Shown piece by piece: positions 7,936 to 11,047 of a DNA stretch of 11,047 nt (positions are counted from its first letter, which is position 1; every line of letters begins with the position of its first letter). The position numbers were made by a program, and so were the translations under genes. Source of the stretch: Methanobacteriota archaeon (GTDB lineage: Archaea; Thermoplasmatota; Poseidoniia; Poseidoniales; Poseidoniaceae); contig PCBQ01000010.1 in NCBI GenBank assembly GCA_002731395.1, forward strand, positions 10,272-21,318, in the 5' to 3' direction. The notes under the pieces are model-generated. The model was not told where the DNA came from and ran no database searches. It worked only from the letters and a program-made list of their open reading frames with translations.

Positions 7936-8101
7936 AGGGTCCTTGGAATCCGCACCCTGCACAGACGTAGATGACGCCTTGGTTGCGAGCACGTGGGCTG
8001 CGGCCGATGGGCTCACCGCATCCTGGACACGGGAAGCTTGTCGCGCCTTCTTGCGTTAGGGGGATACCAGACGTGCTGCAGGTTGTTGCCCTCTCGCTCA
8101 C
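7934..8101 (-). CDS. Small Zn-ribbon RNA-binding-type protein (HVO_2753 / COG2888-like), with degenerate zinc knuckles
   Basis: A 55-residue protein from the GTG at 8101. It resembles the small archaeal Zn-ribbon family described as RNA-binding and translation-associated, whose members carry four CxxC(G) knuckles and end in CGFxGP. Here knuckle 2 (CPGCG, residues 25-29) and knuckle 4 (CAGCGFQGP, residues 47-55) are intact. Knuckle 1 has lost its second Cys (CSTSG, residues 8-12). Knuckle 3 has lost both (RSPRAR, residues 34-39, where the family has RCxxCR). Five cysteines remain, enough for one CxxC/CxxC site. The start is ambiguous: GTG 8101, the ATG just before it at 8104, or a GTG at 8134. 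GAGGTG at 8107-8112 is best spaced for GTG 8101, giving the MSERATTC start. It lies in the rlmE-to-aEF1B cluster, and the neighbours support a translation role. Confidence 0.82.
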   Translation of the reverse strand: MSERATTCSTSGIPLTQEGATSFPCPGCGEPIGRSPRARNQGVIYVCAGCGFQGP

Positions 8102-8106
8102 CATAC

Positions 8107-8112
8107 CACCTC
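8107..8112 (-). promoter_or_regulatory. Ribosome binding site of the Zn-ribbon gene
   Basis: GAGGTG on the minus strand ends two bases before the ATG at 8104 and five bases before the GTG at 8101. The same five-base geometry to the second of two tandem start codons is seen at the aEF1B gene, which favours the GTG. Confidence 0.5.
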
Positions 8113-8150
8113 GGACGCTTCGGCCATGGCTCACCCCTCTTTATGCTTCC

Positions 8151-8468
8151 TCAGCGGGACTGAAGCGGCTCCATGAGTCGCAATCGTCCGTGCCGACCGG
8201 TGCTCACCACCAAGGCCCCGTCACGCGCCCGGCACCAACCGCGCTCCAACCGTACGGCTTGACCTGAACGAATCCGCTCGACGTCGTCACCCCAAAGCAA
8301 CAGGCCAACCACTCCGTCACGGTCGCGTGCGCAGGCCGCTGCCATCGGCCCGGTGTATTTTCGTCCGACAACATGGCGTGTGGGATACCGCCGAAGCACG
8401 ATCAGATCCAAGTCCACAACAGGTCGATCGTGTTCAAGGTTAGCCGTGGTCATTTTCCTGCGAGCCAT
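8151..8468 (-). CDS. OB-fold nucleic-acid-binding protein (RPA/SOSS-B-like)
   Basis: A 105-residue protein reading as a single OB-fold of the RPA-type single-strand binding class. It has VVDLDLIVLRRYPTRHVVG (strand 1-2), then GRKYTGPMAAACARDRDGVVGLLLWGDD, which fits the family's ...D-x-G-x-(I/V)-xLxLWxD core. VERIRSGQAVRLERGWCRARDGALVVSTGRHGRLRLME then mirrors the usual V-x-x-GD-x-(V/I)-x-(I/L)-xx-G, L-xxS-xGRxG ending. No extra domains are present. Function by family would be ssDNA or RNA binding. Its place, 33 bases after rlmE and 46 bases before the Zn-ribbon gene on the same strand, makes RNA a reasonable guess. The start could be the ATG at 8468 or the ATG at 8453, which has an AGGAAA-type sequence before it. 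The fold call is by eye. Confidence 0.72.
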   Translation of the reverse strand: MARRKMTTANLEHDRPVVDLDLIVLRRYPTRHVVGRKYTGPMAAACARDRDGVVGLLLWGDDVERIRSGQAVRLERGWCRARDGALVVSTGRHGRLRLMEPLQSR

Positions 8469-8501
8469 AACAGGTGACGTTGACCTTTACCCCTATGAAG
8501 G

Positions 8502-9227
8502 TCATTCTTTCCGATGGACCTTGAACCGGGTGGCCGTGGGCTCAACATCAACGGACTCTCCGTTGAGACGTTTGCCAAGCAATGCCTCATACCGCAATGA
8601 GAGCGCTTCTTTTGGCGCACCCCACGGCGTGTGGTTTCGACAGACAAGGTAGACTTCAGACGACGAATTGCGGCTGGCTTCAGGAGAGAAACGGCGCACC
8701 TTCGAAAAATGCGGTCGAACCACGGCGATCATCTCCTCCACACCTACGCCTTGGAACATCTTCGTGACGAATGAACCACCTGCTGCAAGCCGGGGCAGTC
8801 CGAAGTCAAAGACCATGGCCACCAAGGACATGGCCACGCTCTGGTCGATGTCCCAATTGCCCGTGATGTCGGGGGAAATGTCGGACACGATGGCATTGAT
8901 TTCACGTCCATCCAACAGGTCAATCAGCCGAGATTGAATCAATGGATCCGTGACATCCCCGGTCAGCAATGTGGCACCGTCGACGGGCTGGCTGGCCATC
9001 AGGTCGATACCGATGACTGTTCCCGTTTCACCGACTTCCTCAACGGCAACTTGCGTCCACCCACCCGGATGACAGCCCACGTCCAACACCACGTCCCCCT
9101 CCCGAAGGAGTTCGAAGCGCTGCTGAATTTGCTTGAGTTTGAACGCCGACCGCGCGCGGTAACCTCCCGCTTTGGCTTGCCGCCGCCAGCTGTCGCGACG
9201 GTGGTTCTCAACCCAATGTTCGGCCAT
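8502..9227 (-). CDS. rlmE: 23S rRNA 2'-O-ribose methyltransferase RlmE (FtsJ/RrmJ)
   Basis: A 241-residue Rossmann-fold SAM-dependent methyltransferase. All four residues of the K-D-K-E active site of RlmE are seen: Lys30 (SAFKL), Asp116 (SDISPDITG), Lys156 (FVTKMFQG) and Glu191 (SSEVYLVC). The SAM loop is DVGCHPGGW (49-57), and the acidic ribose contact is probably Asp75 (GIDLM). The N-terminal basic segment (HRRDSWRRQAKAGGYRARSAFKL) is typical. RlmE methylates the universally conserved A-loop uridine of large-subunit rRNA (U2552 in E. coli). Compared with the bacterial enzyme there is a short C-terminal extension of about 40 residues (PWGAPKEAL to the end). It does not look like the TRAM domain present in some archaeal homologues. 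It is the first gene of the minus-strand cluster, divergent from the thioredoxin-like gene with a 96-base gap. GAGGT lies two bases before the ATG. Confidence 0.94.
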   Translation of the reverse strand: MAEHWVENHRRDSWRRQAKAGGYRARSAFKLKQIQQRFELLREGDVVLDVGCHPGGWTQVAVEEVGETGTVIGIDLMASQPVDGATLLTGDVTDPLIQSRLIDLLDGREINAIVSDISPDITGNWDIDQSVAMSLVAMVFDFGLPRLAAGGSFVTKMFQGVGVEEMIAVVRPHFSKVRRFSPEASRNSSSEVYLVCRNHTPWGAPKEALSLRYEALLGKRLNGESVDVEPTATRFKVHRKE

Positions 9228-9323
9228 GGACCTCGCTCGACCCTGCTCAAGGGGCCATCAAGAAGGCTCCCCTTCGCGAAGGACTCAACGAGGCTTCTTC
9301 ACCACCGGCATGCTCCGTCGACC

Positions 9324-10277
9324 ATGGGCATGCGAAGGGGCCGAGCTTTGGCCGCCGTTCTCCTCGCTATGCTCCTCCTTTCTGGCATGCCGCACGTCAC
9401 GGCCCTAAGAGCGGATGCGGTTGAAGACGGCACGTCCATCATCGTCCGAGCGCGCACAACGGTCTTGGTGGAAGAGATGACGGCCACATGGTGCGTCACT
9501 TGCGCGGAGATCGACCCGTACCTGGCAGAGGTTGCTGATCGACATGGTTCTCGTTTGGCCCTCGTGGGCTTGCATCCGCAAGACGGTCAAGACGGTGTGG
9601 CCACCGCTGCCTCTGAAGCCCGTCTTGAACGATGGAGGGCCGTTCACGATGACCTGAACCAGACTCCGGCCTTCCTCGTCGAGGGTGAAACACCCCTCGT
9701 TGGACCTGAAGTCTGGCCGGAGGTCACACGAAGGATGCTCGAGCTGGAGTCAAGCCGTCCGGCCCACGACAGCATGAGTTTGACCGCCGCGCGCGACGGT
9801 GACGTGATTCATCTGTCCATCAGTGCTCCCGCACCCAGCGAAGGACGTCAGCTGACGCTAATGCTCCTCAATCACGGTCGCTCTTCTGCAGGGTATGGCG
9901 TGGAGGCTGAACCCGGGAGCACGTATGACCGCGTCCTTGTGGAACTTCACACGAGGGCAGCAAACGGGACCTGGGGTAGCGTATGCGAAGGCTCATGCAG
10001 CACGTCCTTCAACGGGTCGGAACAGGCTTCGCTTGAGGTTGAACAAGGTGATCCGTTCAGCCTCGTGCTCATCGATGAAACCGCTGATGCAAACCTGTCC
10101 GCGTCCTCCACACATAGTGCAGGCGTGCTCGAATTGGCCGTCCGTTCTTCTTCCGTGGCCTCCGGTGAGGATCACAGGTGGGCTTTGGCCACGGCCATGT
10201 TGGCCGGAGGTGTAATCGTGGCAGCATGGCCAAAGAAACCGTCGGATTCCGGAAGAAAGATTTCAGAAGAAGAATGA
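9324..10277 (+). CDS. Exported thioredoxin-fold protein with C-terminal membrane anchor
   Basis: 317 residues from the ATG at 9324; another ATG lies at 9330. MGMRRGRALAAVLLAMLLLS is a signal peptide: basic start, then a hydrophobic core to about residue 24. A thioredoxin-like domain follows, with VLVEEMTATWCVTCAEIDP carrying the redox pair Cys57-x-x-Cys60. TPAFLVEG carries the expected cis-proline at residue 115. After about residue 150 comes a beta-rich domain with a second close Cys pair (Cys221, Cys225). A single hydrophobic helix (about 286-303) is followed by a charged tail (KKPSDSGRKISEEE), so the redox domain should face outside. Three N-x-S/T sequons in the beta domain (NGT, NGS, NLS) agree. 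The frame is open back to 8934, but that stretch overlaps rlmE antisense and has no family-like sequence. A disulfide-exchange role outside the cell is inferred; a VKOR gene lies about 350 bases downstream. Confidence 0.82.
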   Translation: MGMRRGRALAAVLLAMLLLSGMPHVTALRADAVEDGTSIIVRARTTVLVEEMTATWCVTCAEIDPYLAEVADRHGSRLALVGLHPQDGQDGVATAASEARLERWRAVHDDLNQTPAFLVEGETPLVGPEVWPEVTRRMLELESSRPAHDSMSLTAARDGDVIHLSISAPAPSEGRQLTLMLLNHGRSSAGYGVEAEPGSTYDRVLVELHTRAANGTWGSVCEGSCSTSFNGSEQASLEVEQGDPFSLVLIDETADANLSASSTHSAGVLELAVRSSSVASGEDHRWALATAMLAGGVIVAAWPKKPSDSGRKISEEE

Positions 10278-10340
10278 TTCTACCCGGAATTGCATTTCTA
10301 CTGCCTGATTCTGTCAAAACGAATGCTGGAAGACCAAACC

Positions 10341-10348
10341 TCTATATC
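10341..10348 (+). promoter_or_regulatory. TATA-box-like promoter for the small acidic gene, leaderless spacing
   Basis: TCTATATC is centred about 25 bases before the ATG at 10370, with an A-rich stretch (ACCAAACC) just upstream in the BRE position. Archaeal transcription starts about 25 bases from the TATA centre, so the transcript would begin at or near the start codon. The absence of a Shine-Dalgarno site supports a leaderless mRNA. Confidence 0.45.
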
Positions 10349-10369
10349 CTGCCGTGCTGATGTAGTATC

Positions 10370-10633
10370 ATGGAGCAGAACGGCTGGGACATGGTCTGGG
10401 AAGAGGGTTCATCCAGCGAATGGATCGTTGAATACGTGGTTGAGCACGCTTCTCAGCGTTCCAGGCACCTAAGTTTGCTTCTTGCTGAGGACCCAGACGG
10501 TGTCAAAGAAGCCCTGATCGAGGAAATTCGAGAAGAGTATCCTGACGCGGGGCACCTTGAGATTACGGTGGTTCGCCTTGAACCCGTAGAGCAACTCGGC
10601 GATATGGAGCACTCCGGTGACGCCGTGCCCTGA
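10370..10633 (+). CDS. Small acidic hypothetical protein
   Basis: 87 residues, not recognised. It is strongly acidic (22 Asp/Glu against 5 Lys/Arg) and has no signal peptide, membrane segment or cysteine, so it is probably cytoplasmic. The predicted layout is a helix (SEWIVEYVVEHASQRS), a strand (HLSLLLAE), a helix (DGVKEALIEEIREEYP) and a strand (HLEITVVRLEPVE). That alpha-beta-alpha-beta order is consistent with a small alpha/beta sandwich. It looks real because it has a well-placed TATA-like element, an amphipathic pattern and a stop codon that directly abuts the convergent VKOR gene. No function is proposed. It is separated from the thioredoxin-like gene by 92 bases with its own promoter, so it is probably not in the same transcript. 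Confidence 0.62.
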   Translation: MEQNGWDMVWEEGSSSEWIVEYVVEHASQRSRHLSLLLAEDPDGVKEALIEEIREEYPDAGHLEITVVRLEPVEQLGDMEHSGDAVP

Positions 10634-11047
10634 TCAGGCTTCTTCGCTGCGCCCTCGCTGCGTGCTGAGAACCAAATCATCACGCGACATCTCCATCCAA
10701 GTGTTCGTTTGCGTTGCCCTGTACACGCGGGCTGAGGTGACCAGCACAAGCACGTTTGCGAGATGGGCCATGGTGCAATACTGGCAGAGTTTCTCGATTT
10801 GTACTTCGTAAGAGATCAAGAGCAGAACAACGGGGATGCCGCCGCCGCTAAGGAGCAAAAGCAGGTAGATCATCCGTGTTCGCTCCGGCGCATCAGGTTC
10901 TTTCTGAATCATCATCGCGGCGTACAAGAGGGCTGCAAAAACGCCCATACCAATGAGCCCCCAAGGCAGCCCGATAATCGGAGCGTATCCATAGGTCTCG
11001 TGTCCAATCACGTCGTCGCACGAAAAGATGGAATCGCTGGCACAGAA
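10634..11047 (-). CDS. Vitamin K epoxide reductase (VKOR) family membrane protein, 5' end beyond the window
   Basis: The frame runs open to the window edge; the internal GTG at 11011 is not the start. The visible 137 residues include the first VKOR cysteine cluster, FCASDSIFSCDD at the very edge, two cysteines separated by seven residues. YGYAPIIGLPWGLIGMGVFA follows, matching the family's (F/Y)G-(I/L)-P-xxxxG segment and the next helix. After it come another helix (MIYLLLLLSGGGIPVVLLLIS) and the CxxC active site LCQYCTMAHLANVLVLV. VKOR proteins oxidise thioredoxin-like partners using membrane quinone and generate disulfides outside the cytoplasm, as a DsbB counterpart. The C-terminal 25 residues are polar. 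At least one N-terminal helix is missing. No fused thioredoxin domain follows the VKOR domain here, so a separate partner is needed. Confidence 0.87.
   Translation of the reverse strand, partial: FCASDSIFSCDDVIGHETYGYAPIIGLPWGLIGMGVFAALLYAAMMIQKEPDAPERTRMIYLLLLLSGGGIPVVLLLISYEVQIEKLCQYCTMAHLANVLVLVTSARVYRATQTNTWMEMSRDDLVLSTQRGRSEEA

Noticed and set aside
8934..9323. 130-residue N-terminal extension of the thioredoxin-like gene
   Set aside because: It lies antisense to rlmE and precedes an obvious signal peptide. An exported protein should start near 9324.
1..11047. CRISPR array, tRNA/rRNA genes, transposons or long direct repeats
   Set aside because: I saw no regularly spaced repeats, cloverleaf-like segments, transposase motifs or inverted-repeat ends; coding regions fill almost the whole window.

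Overview
The window looks like a piece of a marine archaeal chromosome, most likely a Marine Group II / Poseidoniia-type euryarchaeon (phylum Thermoplasmatota). This rests on gene content read by eye, not on a search. Archaeal-type information genes are present: RNA polymerase subunit L, TruD, aEF1B, a small archaeal Zn-ribbon protein and RlmE. They sit among large Ig/CARDB-like secreted proteins with C-terminal anchors and N-glycosylation sequons. Base composition is fairly GC-rich, so long spurious antisense frames are common. I saw no mobile element, CRISPR array, tRNA or rRNA.

Layout, left to right. (1) Positions 1-2643 (+) hold the 3' part of a large surface protein with one C-terminal membrane anchor and a 125-residue cytoplasmic tail. 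(2) Positions 2683-3252 (+) hold a DUF2240-like winged-helix protein. Its 3' end overlaps, tail to tail, (3) an MMPL/HAE3-type RND transporter on the minus strand (3243-5813). (4) Divergent from the transporter, rpoL (5926-6183) and truD (6198-7604) form a two-gene unit on the plus strand, joined by a stop codon that abuts a Shine-Dalgarno sequence. (5) A compact minus-strand cluster, transcribed from 9227 leftward, reads rlmE, an OB-fold protein, a Zn-ribbon protein and aEF1B. It is a translation/ribosome-oriented operon and ends convergently with truD. (6) Divergent from rlmE, 9324-10277 (+) encodes an exported, membrane-anchored thioredoxin-fold protein. (7) A small acidic protein (10370-10633, +) follows, with an apparent leaderless-type promoter. 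(8) A VKOR-family membrane oxidoreductase (10634 to the window edge, minus strand) is cut off at its 5' end.

Two functional themes stand out. The centre is gene expression: transcription (RpoL), tRNA and rRNA modification (TruD, RlmE) and elongation (aEF1B, Zn-ribbon). The flanks concern the cell envelope: the surface protein, the RND exporter, and a possible extracytoplasmic disulfide system made of VKOR and the exported thioredoxin-like protein. Almost all genes belong to recognisable families. The more interesting points are degenerate zinc knuckles, the odd histidine-containing tail of the surface protein, the OB-fold gene beside rlmE, and the VKOR/thioredoxin neighbourhood. I found no convincing wholly new multi-gene system.
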